In this document: positions 27,201 to 42,200 of the stretch, piece after piece
How positions within the stretch are numbered: the stretch's first letter is position 1
Layout: every line of letters starts with the position of its first letter
Source of the DNA: Galbula dea
Taxonomy: Eukaryota > Chordata > Aves > Piciformes > Galbulidae
NCBI GenBank assembly: GCA_013399015.1
Contig: VWZX01009004.1
Span: forward strand, 62,001-126,000
Reading direction: 5' to 3'
DNA: 64,000 bases
The notes under the pieces: model-generated
The model's database searches: none
Seen by the model: only the letters and a program-made list of their open reading frames with translations
Told to the model about the DNA's origin: nothing
Made by a program: the position numbers and the translations under genes

Positions 27201-30200
27201 TGTACTTAGCCAGATTAGACCTAACAAAGGTTACAAATATTGATTACATTCCACCTAATCTCAACATAGTCTGGTAAGCGACAGTGCTACATCTCAGGTT
27301 AACAATTTGTACCCTCAAAAATTTTTCAACCTAATAAAATTTTTTTATTTAATAAATAATAAGATAAAAATAACCTGACACTAATAAAAATTATGTACTG
27401 TTTATCCTTCTTATACAAATTAATTAGAATGACAGGTATGCTAAACAGAAGAATCCTCCTAGCTAAAAGATCAAAATGTTCAGAATTTAATATCTACAAA
27501 GAGTTTATATATTTCTCTCTGTCAAACATCTTCAAATAACAGCACAAATGTAATTTCATGACTTTCTCCAGAAGACATCAGAACCTTAAAAATGTCACAG
27601 AATTCAGAAGTTATAATTTGGAGAAAACAGCTTGCAGATCATGTAAATACAACAAATATAAATACTGTATTTTACACACAATCACTTACAATAAAATTAA
27701 TGCCTGCTAAAATCTATTCTAATATATTAAAGGTTAAATCAATGGGTTTTAATCAAGTCAATTTAAAAAATAAAGTTTTAACATTTTAATTTGATACCAA
27801 GGAGTACATTAAGAGGAAATGTTCTTTTTGTACAGTAACACAGGGCATTCCAGAACAAAGTGGAAATCAGTACCTCAGAGACAGCATCAGTGCTGTGCCT
27901 TACGTTTAAAAATTATTTAAAAATGCAGCACCTAAGAAATCCAGAATTTACCAAAAAGGGAGAACATTGCATCTTTTCCTTTTTTTTTCTTGTATAATAC
28001 TAACACCAAAACACTTCACAGAGAAATCATAGGCAAATAACTTATATTCTTTTAAAAAGTAAAATAAAGCAATAATAAAAAATGAAATGCCAGTGTAACT
28101 TAGATTTGCAGACATGCCAGTGGGTTGTTATGGCTGGTTACTAAGATTTAGAATATTAATGTAGACATAATGGATTCAAAGGAAAAAATGCTGGATATTT
28201 TTTTTAATCTTCTGTAGTTAAGGTTATGCAACATAAGGTTGTTCCTAATATTACTTACCTGAAAGCTGCTTGATGTCTCTGCTGAAAAATAGCAGCAAGC
28301 TGAAGTTTGGCATCAATAAGAACCTCTAAATCTTCAGCAGAAGACCAAGATATCTCCCTATTATACTTGTCCTGTATTCTCTGCACAAGATGGCTAAGAC
28401 TTTCTTCAGCTTCTGTCAGCAAAATCCCCTAGAGAAGAACACAGAAGTGTGTGATTTCCAAAAAAAAAAAAAGGCCACTCTCCATAATCTTTGATAGATT
28501 GTGACAACTGGAAAGAGGTGCCTGGGGAGGAAAGCAGATGTCACTCCTATCATCAAGAAAGGCAAGAAGGAGAATCTAGGGAACTACAGGCAGGTCAGTC
28601 TCACTTGGGAATCCTTGGGAAGGTAATGGAGCAGCTAATCCTGGAAACTGTTTTAAGACCCTTGAAGGACAAGAAAGTAACCAGCAAGGGCAATACACGC
28701 TTGACCAAACTGATGACCTCCTGTGAAGAAATGACCGGCCTGCTAAATGAGGGGAGAGCAGTGGCTCTTGGCTACCTGGACTTCAGTAAGACTATTGACA
28801 CTGTCTCCCATGAGATCCTCACAGAGAAGCTACAGAAGTACAGGCTGAATGAGCAGATAGTAAGGTGGATTGAGAATTGGCTCAATGACCAGACCCAGAG
28901 CTGGTGATCTGTGGCATGAAGTGTAGTTGGAGGCTGGTAAGTATTGGTGTACCCCAGGGGTCAATAGTGAGTCCTATCCTGCTCAATATCTTAATTAATG
29001 ATCTGGATGACGGGGCAGATGGTAGCCTCAGCAAGTTCACAGAGGCAAAACTTTAAGGAGGTGACACTGGTGAGGCCACACCTGGCGTCCTTTACAAAAG
29101 AGACATGGACATACTGGAGAAAGTCCAACAAAGGGCCACAAAAGTGATTAAGAGACTAGAATGTCTTTCCTGTAAGGAAAGGCTGAGAGAGTTGAGACTG
29201 TTTAGCCTGGAGAAAAGAAGGCTTGAGGGGATATCGTCACTATGTACCAACACCTAAAGGAAAGGTAAAAAGAAGAACATCAGGAAACACTTCTTTACTG
29301 TGGAACAGTCAAGCATAAAGTTTACAATTAAACAAAACAAAAATTAAAACCAAAACCAACCAAATAAAACCCTTTTAAAGAAGGTAATATGCTGTGGTAT
29401 GTTTTCTCCAAAATAAAGTATCAGAAAGAGGAACATGACAAATTTGAGACGTTTCACATATGGTAGAGAATGGTTGTTTTCCATTCTTTTGTAGAGCATA
29501 CTGTCCCACCAAAGTGTCTCTGACATGTTCTATAGGCATCACTCTCCGAAAGGGATTTGAAATCCCAACCAGTCTTTACCCTTGTTGCTGAAGCAGTCAT
29601 ACTGCGGTCTGACTGTGACAATATTTCCCATGGAGACCACCTGAAAAACTGCACCAAACCACCAAGACTTCATGTATGGCTATATTACAGTCTCACAATG
29701 TAAGGTTACAATCAGATTAGAAACTGAAATTTCTAGTGCCCTTATTCATGGCTTCCCATTTGATTTCTGTTACACTGAAAGCATTAGCAATATTATTTGA
29801 AACAATCTGCAGTTTTTCAAGCCTTTTTTCTAATCACAATTACCTTCAGCATGGCCATATTTAATTCATCTTTACAGTCAATGAGCTTCACCATTCTGTC
29901 TCTTTGTTCCTGTTGTCCTGAATTCTTGCCAGCATCAACTGTCAAATACATTTCAGACAAATTTTCAGAGGTTAATGGTTGGACTCTATGATCTTAAACA
30001 TCTTTTCCAACCTAAACAATTCCATGATTTTATGATAACAGATGCAGAACCAAAGTGTTCTCACTAATTTGAAGAATATGCCCCTTTTTTCTCTACTCAT
30101 AATTAGGATTTTCAATATCAAAATAAGTAAGGAATACACTCATAGAGATATTAGCTAACAAAAAATCTTAAAAAAACTTAATGCTTATTAATTTAATGAC

Positions 30201-33200
30201 AAATTTTCCCAGCAATATTTAATACAAATATTGTTTATTATATGACCTGTTACTGCATATGCTGTTAAAAGTGGCAAATCTATGTTTGAAAGGAATTGCA
30301 GAATAAATGCACTTTTCCACCACCCTTATATTTACCTTTTACATTTGATGCTGGAATTCTGTTCGGCTCCTTCATGCTGTTGTTATCAACAGAATACATG
30401 TGTTTGTCCACTTTTTCAGGTATATTATTTATTGTGGCAGAAAGGCAAATGAGGAGATGCATTTTGGCTAAGGTTAATTTATTCATAATTTCTTGGCTGC
30501 ACAGTGGCACCATGGTTAAAGACAGACTACAATTAAATATTCCTTCCAGTACCTACAAGAAAGTTAACAATTGGAACCATTTGAAATGACACGATTTACA
30601 TTTTTCTTGTTCAAGGTATATTCTGCTTCTATTAATAATAATGTTTATCAACAATTAACATGAAAAATATTAGTAATATGTGCTTAGTCATTACGGATGA
30701 GTTGCTGTTTTCCTTTCCAAACTTAATTCACCCCTTAGTAGTACTTGCCACAGCCTCCAGTAGGTTTATATACAATGTTATAGCTATTACTCTGTATAAT
30801 CTAGTTTTCTGCATTGTCCACAGCACTCTTTGAGCTAAGGTGGTCAGAAAAATATGTAGGTAAATCTGTAGTTCAAAAATCCCAACTCAAAGGGAAGTCT
30901 GTTGTTACAATTCACCCTAACTAGAAAGATTAAGCAAGGTATAAAATTCTTGTATCAGACCTTTCTAGCATATTTCACGGAATCTTTCTGTTATTCACTA
31001 TAGCATCCTTGTTTTATCTTGAGTTTAATATTCTCATTTTACATTAATAAATTTAGAAGTTGAAAGTCTACACAGCTTTTCGTAACTATAAGGAGACCAA
31101 TGAGAGCCCCATATATACTGTGAAGCGTTCAAATCAAAAGCTCAAGATAAAGCACAACTTCAAAATAAATCTGAAACTAGTAAGATGAAAAGCTGTCAAG
31201 ATAGACTTCTCATTTCTGTCTTCTAATATCAACTGCTGTATGAGACACATAAGCTTACTGCAAACAAAAGAGAGAAAAGTTGAGGGGAAAAAGTGTGGGG
31301 GGGGTTTCTACTTTATCATTCTGCTTTATGGTACAGCTTCTTTTCCACATTCTGCTAATATTTATCCCTACTGGTTCTATGGATCTGTGACAAGACAAGT
31401 GAAAGAAAACTATTAAAACTGAAAACAAAAAAAAGAAGTCACTGATGAATAGGTTATTTAATTAAAATGAAAAATGAGTGTTCATTAACTGGTTTACAGA
31501 TTCACATTTCCCTCCCCCAGAAATGGACTTCAACCCTGATCTGAATTAGGACAAACTTATGAACACAGCTCTTATTGATAGAAATTATAAGGCTAGATGA
31601 TTGAGGTTCTCAGTGTTTTAGCAGGATAAACACCAGACCCTACATATCATGACAAAAACTGACAAATCTAAGTCTGCTTTGCACAGAGAAGTCACAGATT
31701 TGTGCATATGAGGTCCCCCATCTGAGAAATGGTGATAACAATACTTGCCTCTCCCTTGAGAGATCAGCCATAAAATTTACAATTCAGGAAGTGGTAAATT
31801 ATTGAGGAGAATAAGTTTTCCATTTACTGGTTTTCACTAATAAATATATTTTCTAAACAAAATCATGATGCCAGAGAAATAAATATTTATATCTAGGATA
31901 AAATTTTTAGCTCTTTCAGGTTTTTTTACCTGTAGATTTGTAACACTCAGAAGAGATTTTGAGGAGTCAAATTTCTGTAAGTCCTGTAAAATGGACAAAA
32001 CCAAAAATAAGTAATGTGCTACAATATGAGTACAAAATATGTGTCTTAGAAGAGCAATGGGCAAGTGTTGTGCCTTTTTAAGCATATCTTGAGGAGGCTG
32101 AAAATACCAACAATTATTTGGTTTCTATGGGCTTTACAGTTCTGAGCCATAACCCACAATGCAGAAACATCCCTACATCTCCTAGGCCATTCACCAGGAT
32201 TCTTCAACTTGAATCAAGGGGACAAAAAGGCATAAACCAACAAAAACCCTCTTCCAAATTCTAGGAGCTCTATAGAGACCAACCATCAACTGCTCTTATG
32301 TTCTTTAGATTTCTGAATCCTAAAATTAATGTGAAACTTATCACATGCTTCCTCTGCTATTCACCAGAATAGAATAAAAACAAGAACTACAAGTTAGGAT
32401 GAACTTGAGTGCTCTTAAAACAACTATTTCTTTGCTTATATGTGCTTCAATTTTCTGAACCCTAGCCCTAATTCTAGTCCTTGCTGAAAGACATTTTACC
32501 TTTTCACAAGAAGAAAAATCAAATCTACTGAGAGGAAGGAAAAGACAGCCTTCGGCAAATCTGAGTTCTACACACAACTGTCATTAGGGTTCTACGTAGT
32601 TTTTACCAGAGCTATACTTCAGATGTAGCCCTCCATCATCTTTGCTCTTCCCTGGAACATGAGTCCTTCTTATTCTGAGAGCAGTGCAAAAGTCCAGCAA
32701 GCACAGCTTCTACATGTGCCACACTCTAACCAAAAACCTAATGCTGTATCTCTTACGATGTTCACCTGAACATCACCTCTGAACCCAGCTAGAAAAAAAA
32801 GAAGTGACAACAACCAGACCTCATCCTAACTGTGAGCTCTTTAGACAATATAGAAACTAAGGAAAGAATTTAAAGATGCATTTTAACCTGACTAGCATCA
32901 GGAAGGATTAAATGCATTCTGCTGTAGCCATAAACAGGAAAGCTTTGGAGAATCAGCTCCACTGAGAATGCTGATAACTCTTTATGACTCAGCCTAGTGA
33001 GAATGTAGTGAAGCTTGTGCTCTCAGCAAAATCACTAGATTTCAGTTTCTTATCTTCCCATGCAGCTAGTAGGAAAGCATAATTGGCTATTAGTTTTTAT
33101 CAGGTCTATGTTTCATTTGGAACCTAGCACCACTGCAGGTTATTCTAGGAGGAGTGCTTGTCCTTATTTCTGTTTTTTTTAAATGCGAACATTTGACATC

Positions 33201-36200
33201 CTATCATCAGTGTAATTGTAATTATCCCTTTATTAAATAGCTTAGTTGTAATTTTTTAGCTATTGCCAAAAAAAATAGTGCTGCTCTGTGCTGGTTATAG
33301 CCATTGTGAGGCTGCAATGTAAGGACAGTGAGGACATGAGTCACCTGGAAACTCCCTCTCATGGTTTGGTGAGGTGGGAAGTTTTCCTTCAAATCAGCTC
33401 ATTAAACACTTTCATATACAAAGAATACTGACCAATTAACAAGTAAAACTTAATAGATAAAAACAACTACCATAAATGTGATAAAACCAGTACACTACAA
33501 AGACGTGAATATGATAAGACTGACGCTGTGAGCTGTGGGGAGGATAGCATGCTGACTGTGTAGGGTGTCAAGGCCTCTGTGTGCAGTTGCAAAGCTCCTG
33601 CTAGCTGACTCCCACTTTCTCTCTCAGGCTATCTAACTTCTTTCTTGTGAGAAACTGACCTCTGCTTTGTCTAGTTTCTCTCCTGTAGGAGCCTGGCCTC
33701 TGCAGCCTATAATGACATACCACAGAAAGGCCACATAATTTTTATGGGAGAGGCTTTCCCAATAGCTCTGGACTGTATCTACCTGCACAGGTATGCTCAC
33801 AGTAACACAAATAAGCCCAGGTCAATTGTTAACAGCTTTATGACCTTGTAGCACATAAGTGATCAAGATAAGATCACTACTTGACTTTAGATAAGGAGAA
33901 AATACGAGATTCACCTAGGGCGATGTTACTGTCAAGGCTCTGAGGGCATCAACAGCTCTTAATTCCCAGCATCTCCTGGGGCTCCCCACACCCTGCCCAT
34001 AAACCACAACCCCATGATAGTCCCCTGGGGCCATTAGCCCCTGGCCCAGTGATGCTACAGCAGTATTGGTCTCCAGCTCACCACAGTTCTGCCCTGCCTG
34101 TGGGCCAGATCCTGGCCCAGCCTTAGCCAGACCCCATGGTCCTGTCCAGCCATCCTGTGCTCTGTGTGAGCCCAGTTCTCCTCACCAGACCTGAACCTGA
34201 CCCCTACCCACAGTCTGATGTCCTGGCCCAGCCTTGGCCTGCACCCAGCCCCACAGGGGTGCCCAATGTCTGGGCTGGGGGTTGTTCTGCCTGCCCCTCA
34301 GGTACCTTACTCCTGGCTAGGGCAGTGCGAATTTTGCCATTAACAGGGCAGGAATGCTATCCAAACTTGAAACCATACATTTTTTCAACGGTGTTATCTG
34401 CATTATTCACTGTATAGAACAGCACAGTTCCACATTTATTTTTGTTCCTCCTGTTCAGTGAGAGAAATTAATGTCATTCAATGCCTACTGTTTGACCTGC
34501 CTATTGAAAGAAATTTAGGAGTATTTAGGAATGTATAACAACTTGCAGACAGGGTATGTGCAGTTTCATGAAGAGAATTGAGTATTATAGTTCAATGTCG
34601 TACTTTACTGGTGTTTACCTTCATTTCTTCAATCCTTCTGTATCCTGCAGGTATTTTCCACGGAATTCTCTCTCCACAGTTAAGCAAAGACAATTCATGA
34701 AAGGCTTCTGTAAAAAATCCTATATCTGTAAGTACTTTAATCTGTGAAAAAAATAACAGAGCCTTTGATTTAAATAATTTTCAAATGTCTTTTTTGCTCA
34801 GAATAAAATATATTCTAAGGTAATTTTCAAGTAGATTTAGCTACTGGAATAGTACATTGATGAAGAATGTTCTTCAAGGGAAAGAAATCTTTTACAATTT
34901 ATAGTAAGTGAAAGCTCAAAGATGGGTCTTTTACTTTTAAAAACAAAGAAAATGGAAAAAGAAAAAAATCCAAACCACCACCAAACATATTCCTCAAAAA
35001 CTTGCTTCTAACAAAGTAAAAGAACTTAATTCATCTGGCTAGAGCTTTAAATGTCAGTCCAAGATCAGCTCCTTATCAAAATGTGTTTCATAGGTTGTAC
35101 TCATCTTAGTCTTGTAGTATTTGGCTACTCCTTCTAACTTGTTTCCTGAAAATATATGAAACTAATAACACTTTGACTTTTACTACAAGTTAGTTGCTTT
35201 AAAAAAAAAAAACAACAACAAACAAAACAAAACCAAACCCTAAAAACACAAGAAAACCAACAAGTGAACAGTAGTGAAATGACAAAAGTCTGCTCCCAGA
35301 AGTTTGAAAACCTGGTTCTACCATGATATTGACAATAAATCCAGAACTGAATATTGCAAACAAAAAAAATCAGTCATGTTTTGCACTTAAGAAAACATAT
35401 CAAAGAATGGTGGGACAAGAAAGTAAATACTAAGTAAAACCTTTGGATCTAAGGGAAAATCTTATGATCATAAGATTGTCAGAGTTGGAAGGGACCTCAA
35501 AGATCATCTAGTTCCATACTTAAGGAGAATGCTTGTTAAATGGAGAGGAGAAAGAAATTATGGAAGTACTTAACAGTCTCTGCAGGACATTAATGGCAAA
35601 ACTGTATCAATAACTCTAAGTCCTACTAAAACTGAAAATATAAACAATAATTGCATATAGAAAGTAGTCCTATTCTAGTATCTGTTCTGCCAGGAAACAC
35701 TAAGCAACAGCTGAACTTTAAAGCATTACTTTTTTTAGCAGTGATATATAATGAAATATTAAATCAACTACATTTAACATTTAAGAAATGAAAAGGAAAT
35801 GAAAATACGATGTGCGGTGAACAAAAGAAAGTTTGTTTGATTACCTTTAATATTCTTCCTTCAATACATTTAACTGGGTCCTTACAAATCTCAGAAACAA
35901 TGTATTGGTACAATGTGAACAACGGTAAAATCTGTAGGAAAATATTAGGTTATCTAGTTATAGATGTCATAAAGGGTACAGTTACAGAAATGTACTCTGC
36001 AGTTCCATAACACAAAAATATAAATAATGTAAGAGTACTGTTTTCACTAACACATACCTCCACTACCTCTTAAATTCTCTGTGAAGGATGAATATGTTCA
36101 AAAGTTCCTCAGCTGGCTAAAGCTAATCCCTTACACTATCTTATGTGTGAATCACAATACAAAACGTGAATGTGTGATTCTCTGTGTTCAAGGTGGGGTT

Positions 36201-39200
36201 TTTACTGAACCACTAGTGAGTAAGCCTACTGGAAAGATGTTGATACAAGGGATTTCTAAAACTGTCTGCATTGTGATACCATAATTTTTTGGTGTAAGCA
36301 ACAGAATAGTTGAATTCTGTAAGCTTTAAAGAGTAAACACAGCGAAGCCCTGCAACTAAGTGAAATGATACCAGCTGTAAAATAAACTGGATGGTAATGA
36401 GGCTTATTTACAAATTTATGAAATTTTTTGTAAGGGAAACTATCAGAAAATATTCTAAACCTGAGTTCTAGTAAAATATACAAACGCTGTATTTATTATT
36501 ATATAATATTTCAGAAAAAAACCCAGATTCTTTCCTCAAAGATAAATTTGTTTATTGAAAATGAAAGAAATTCCAGAATTTAATTACTGTTCAGCTTTTA
36601 CATTTTTGTTCACTTAAAATGTCCCTGAGCTTGGAAAATGATAACAACATTGTTAGCTTTTTTCAAATGCACTTTTAGTTTTCATAAAATAGCTTAATAC
36701 TTCTGAATTTGGATTATAAATGCTTAAGGCAAATGTTTTAATTGTACCCATGGAGTTTCCAACTGATATTTGAAGCAGTTCAAAAAAATTGGTCTTTGAA
36801 GTCTTATTTTTAATAAGACTTGAATCTTGATGTATTTTGATTTAACACTTAAATCAAGTTAGTGCCCACCATCCAAAACATTCCCACACATTAAGCGTTT
36901 GGTGGAAATGAAGCTTTCATCCTGCTGAAACTGCAATCGCTTTGACCATGATCTATTATCTGGATCTATATTCTCCTAGTACAAGGGCACTAAAAATCAA
37001 AAACATGCATGGCCATGTGAAGCAACCAGCCAAATTAAGTGTCCCTGCCTCCAGGCAACTAACTGTCTCCTCCTTAATCTCACTTGATCCCCTGTACTGA
37101 GGTCAGCTAAACAAAGCTTAATAACAAAGTGAACTCCAGTAAAGCAGGATGGGAGGAAGCAACAACAGGAAGTAAGAGAGATGCTTAGCCTGAAGTTCCA
37201 GAAGAAATCAATTCAGTGAATGACTTGCTGACAAAATAAAAGAGTAACATCTTGGTGCCTCCACCTCTCTAACTCCCCTTCCATCTTTACCTCCTCCCCT
37301 CTTGTTTCTCCCCTGCCACAAGCCATATGATCTTTTCCCCTCCCTTTCAAGCTCTGCCACATTCAGGACCTTTCCATAAGTGGCTTCAGCTCATTAAAGC
37401 AGGAGAACGCTATCTTCTTTTTCTGCCAGGAAACTTTCTGTCATGCTCAAAATTGATTTATAGAGGCACACAGTAATCATCTGACATGAAAATCTGCTAG
37501 AGCATACAGTACCACACAGGAACAGAAGGAGAACTGCACCATTTTCAGTACTAGCAAGCAATTGAATCTATTTATTCCAATGTACAGTGCTGCACCTTTG
37601 AAAGAAGTTGGATTATAAAGTGGTCAGTCATTAAATGGAGGAAATAAGCACATGATCATCATAAGAGGGAAGCTGTAAAAATACTCCATGCAGAGGAGGA
37701 GAGAAAATGAAGAAAGAGGCAGAAGGGACTTTTATTTACAGAACATGAAACTAAAACTATTGAAAGCATACTGGAAGCACTGCATTTAAAGTAATTCTCC
37801 ATACAGTGTATTTCAAATTGGAAATTTCTTCTAAAATGTCTAAGCTAAATGGACCATGTATTGTCATCCTCCTGAATAAACAAGTACCCTTTATATTCTA
37901 AAAATTGTAGGCAGCAAGCTATATCTTGCCTCCATCTTAGTGCCACAGACCCTAAGCTAGAACTTCTGAGGTATCTCAGAAGTACACCCACACAGAAAAA
38001 GACTTGATCTCTTAAAATTCATTTACAGAGTATAAAAATAATACTTACTATTAAATTTTGTTTTTCACAGTGTAGTTCAAGCATAAGAAAATTCAGACTT
38101 GCAACTACAGCAGAGACATCAGCTCTGTAGCGATCAGAGAACAAGTCAACACCAGGAATAAGCACATTTGTTTCATATTGTGCAAAGTCACAGTCAGATG
38201 TTGGATGTGGAAGAGAAGCTCTAAACAGGGTCTGAAAGTAATAATAATGAACTAGTTGTGAAAATATGCATAGGCACCAGTGAAACACTATAGAATTCCA
38301 ACACTTGAGACTCATAAATGACTTCATAACTGAAACTCAAGCAATGTCTTATGTATCCAGTTGTTTCCAGACAAAACTATGAAAAATATTTTTAGAAAAA
38401 ATACTTTATGTGTCAACTTGATGGAAAAAAGGCAAACAAGAGGCTGTAAATAATTGAAGGACAGGATAAGTAAAAGAGAAAAACTAATATAGGTGTAGAA
38501 ATATGATCATGAAAAATTCCTCATCAAGTACTCTCCAGATATTGAAAAATTTTCCTAAAGAGCCCATGGTGTTTTTCTCAGATTCCAAGTCAAAGCATCC
38601 CAAATAAGTCTCTTGAAGGACTGGAAAAAAAATAATAAATCACTAATAAATCACTAGGGGTTCTCACAAAGACTTCTTAGGATAAACCTCTGATCAGCAG
38701 ACAGAGAGAAGTTAATGATTTATGCAAACATCTCCATAATCAAGGAAAATACTTAGGAAAAATTTGTTGAGATGATTCTGGGAAGGTATTCAAACATTTC
38801 TTTACCAGGTTGAAGATGTTTCAGGGAAAACATCTTCCAGTAGAAAAAAAAATCTTTTTATTTTTCTCAAAAGCTAAGAAAGCTAATTTGATTTTACTGA
38901 GCCTTAAGTCCTTATCCCACTATCATCTCAGTCATCCTTTCTGGGAGAGTTGATGACATCAAGGCCAGTTAAAAGGTAGTTCCATCCTAGATCTGCCTTT
39001 AACTAGGTCAGCTAGTGCAGCTTGAATCATAGAAGTTAAAAGGGATGTGAACTTTAGTGAAGCAACTTAAATGTTCCGCCTTTAAAAAAATGCTGATATT
39101 GTCTCTGATGTTGAATATCCCTCCCCAATTGTGTTTATCTTGTTGTAATTAGCAATGATATGCTAGACAAATATGCATTTACCTACTCAGATCTGATAAA

Positions 39201-42200
39201 TTATCAAGCCTAAAGCCTATACCAGAGGTGGAATTTAAATAAGGTCATAAAAGCTTTCTAAATCAAGGAACAAATTATGTGCTTGAACTTCACAAGGCAC
39301 AGTGACAGTAATTGATTATATTTTTCGAGACATTCACCCTGCAAGCTACTCATATCCCAATTAATATCAGACCCACTTCAGTTAGGTCACAGTTATTTCT
39401 CCCATTATACAACTGGAACAAATGCTTACTACTATTTCTGTCACAAGGAGGAATCAAAATTGTCCAGCTTTGTACCACCAGCAATTACTGTATTAGAAGC
39501 TAGTCAAAGTTCTCCTGTACCTTTGCTTCTTTGACTTGTTCTCGTTTTGCTGAACTTAACAAGGCTTTACACGTGGCCTAGCACAGGTCACAGTCACAAC
39601 CATGGCTGGCACAAGATGTTAGAAAGTGGCATTGGTTTGTATTGGAAAAAGCCAACTAACTTCCTGATGCTGCACTGGGATGACTGAGCATTGATCTCAA
39701 TGGAGTGTGACTGGCAGAACACTTGCAGCTCTTTTTCCTTCACCACTTTTGTTACTAGTATCATAAAACTTCCTTTCAAAAGCAAACTGAAACCCTTTTT
39801 TCCTCTATAGTTGGTTTCTGAAAGTCTGCAAACTTAATTTTACTGACCTTATTTTCTTCGTAAATGAAACCGAATCATTTTGACTATCCTCTATTTTTAG
39901 GGCAAATCTCTTTTCTAGCTGAAATTTTACTATTACAAACCAGTATCTTTCAATGCTAAAAAGGATTCAAAAATTTCTTTTTCTACATAGTCTTTTCCCC
40001 TGGTTGAAAATTTATGACAATCTGTAAAAACTCTGCACAGATCTGACAGAGAGCACGCTGCTACCGTTGATGCCATACTGCTCTTCCAGAGCAGAATACT
40101 TCAAGAGAAGTAAAATATCTTTGACTGCCAAATATTTTAGCCATCTTCACTTTTCAGTATTTCATTATTTCTCTGAGACACTAGCCTCTTATTGAAGTGA
40201 TAATTTTTAGGCTATAATACAGGAATAATGTTAAAAAATAGAGAATAAAAACAAGTAATCTAATGTGCATAAATTGTCAACTACCTCTGATCTCGTCTTC
40301 CTTTACAATCAAAATGAAAGGAGAAATATTTTAGTAGAAGGTTATTGAGATATAAATTTTAGAAACAGTTTGTCAACTTCATTAATTCTAACTGAAATTG
40401 TACTCTTACCTTAAAAAGCATAGCAGAAAAATAGCAGTATTTAGCTCTTAATCTCATCTTTGATGTTGTTATATGCCTAAAGTACAACAAAGAACAAGAT
40501 ATATGAATGTGCCCATCAATATAAATTATTCAAACTTTTTTTAATCTTGTATAATAATGACACTAACACAATCTACATGTTTTCCAATTGGAAAACAGCT
40601 ACCTGTTCTGTAGATAGGTGCTCAGCCACTGCATGAAAAAAATGAAAGCATTTGACCAAAGACATACCTAGATAAAGAGAATTGTCTAAATTCTTTTTAA
40701 AGGAGAGAAGCAGGCAATCCTAGTGCAAAATTCATCTCATACAAAATGAGAAAGAAAAAGAAAGTCAAGCAACTAAGACCTTAAAGTATATTTCTTACAA
40801 TAAAGAAAGTGTAAGATAACTAGCATATGAGAACTTTCACATGGTAGGTATTTAGCCAGATTAAATGAATCCCACACAGTCCCTCAACAGAGATTTAAAC
40901 CATCCTGTGGCAGGGTACACTCCTCTTATCTACAATATTAGAAACCTTTAATCTCAATTTTACAGCCTGGGACTAAGTTGCTGTAGAAAAAACAACTTAA
41001 GGGAAAGATGTTTAACAGCCCAAGTAAGAATGGAATAGAAAAGATCTGCCTGAGGGAGAAGCTGAGAGGATAGCTCCCTCCAGACCCCTGCCAGGATTTG
41101 GAATGGATATATTAGCAGTAAAGGGATAGCATACAGTGCAGCAACTATGTGCCAGAAGCACCTGTAAAAGCAGCTAGGGATTGTGTCTTGCCTAATTGGA
41201 CCTGAGACTGCACCAAAGCTCAGAATTAGAAGAGCTGTGGTTTAGAATCGACTTAAACTCACTCCTTTTCCTTTGGGGTGCCAATTCTGAGCATGGCAGT
41301 TCCATTTTATCCTGAAATACCCATGTTAATACTTTCAAAGCTGCCTTGGTTTACAGATGTTTTACACTGCTATTAATATGGCCTGCTTCTAAGGTAAGAT
41401 ATTTACTCAGATAAAGCTCTTCCCTTTCATAGGTTTAATGCCTCTAAGGTAATTTAGAATTGACATAGAAATTTCTAAATTTAATATTTTATGCATTTTT
41501 ACATGGTATGATACACTGAGAAACAGCTCAGAATTACAGCCATAGTGTTTTACTAGCAGTCAAGGAGTACTAGACAGAAATATTTATTGATGGCAGACTC
41601 TAACACAGTAATTCAAAATTCATTTAGTTGTAATTCACCAGCAAATGAGTACTTTAGGCAGTAAATCTGCCCTTAAGATTCATTAATACTTAATATGTGC
41701 AATGACTTGGGAGATGTGGTATTTCAACTGAAAATCAATATGACTGCAAAATCCTTGTGCTTGTGACGTTTTATCATTTTGTTTAATATAAATGATCTCC
41801 CCATATAATATACAGCTGCAATTAGGATCAAAGATCAGCACTCAGGAAAAATGAACAATATTCTCCAAAAGAGCAACTTTCTTCCTGAAAGAAAAAATTC
41901 CTCTGCTTTAGATGAGTCTTTTTTATACCAACTTGTTAGTGGTTTTAAGTTAATTTCAAGTTGCCTACTGTCCTGGATGAGCAATTTGTTAAAAATATGA
42001 AAGAAATGCACATATAGAAAAAATACTTACTGGGCTATCTTAGCAACTAAGACTGCTGCATGTAAACATCCCCAAACTCCAGCCTGAGAAAGAAATTTCT
42101 GACTATTATCAGTTGATTTTCCAACTGCAAAGTAGTCTGTAGCATTTTTTGGAAAACCTAACTCTTGCCAGTTGTTAAGAGCATCAGCAATGTTGAGTGT

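Noticed and set aside
28491..28907. 138-codon ORF as a host gene
   Set aside because: The peptide is CR1 reverse transcriptase, part of a deleted retrotransposon.
34136..34417. 93-codon proline-rich plus-strand ORF
   Set aside because: It lies in the GC-rich degenerate repeat patch. Composition alone explains the open frame.
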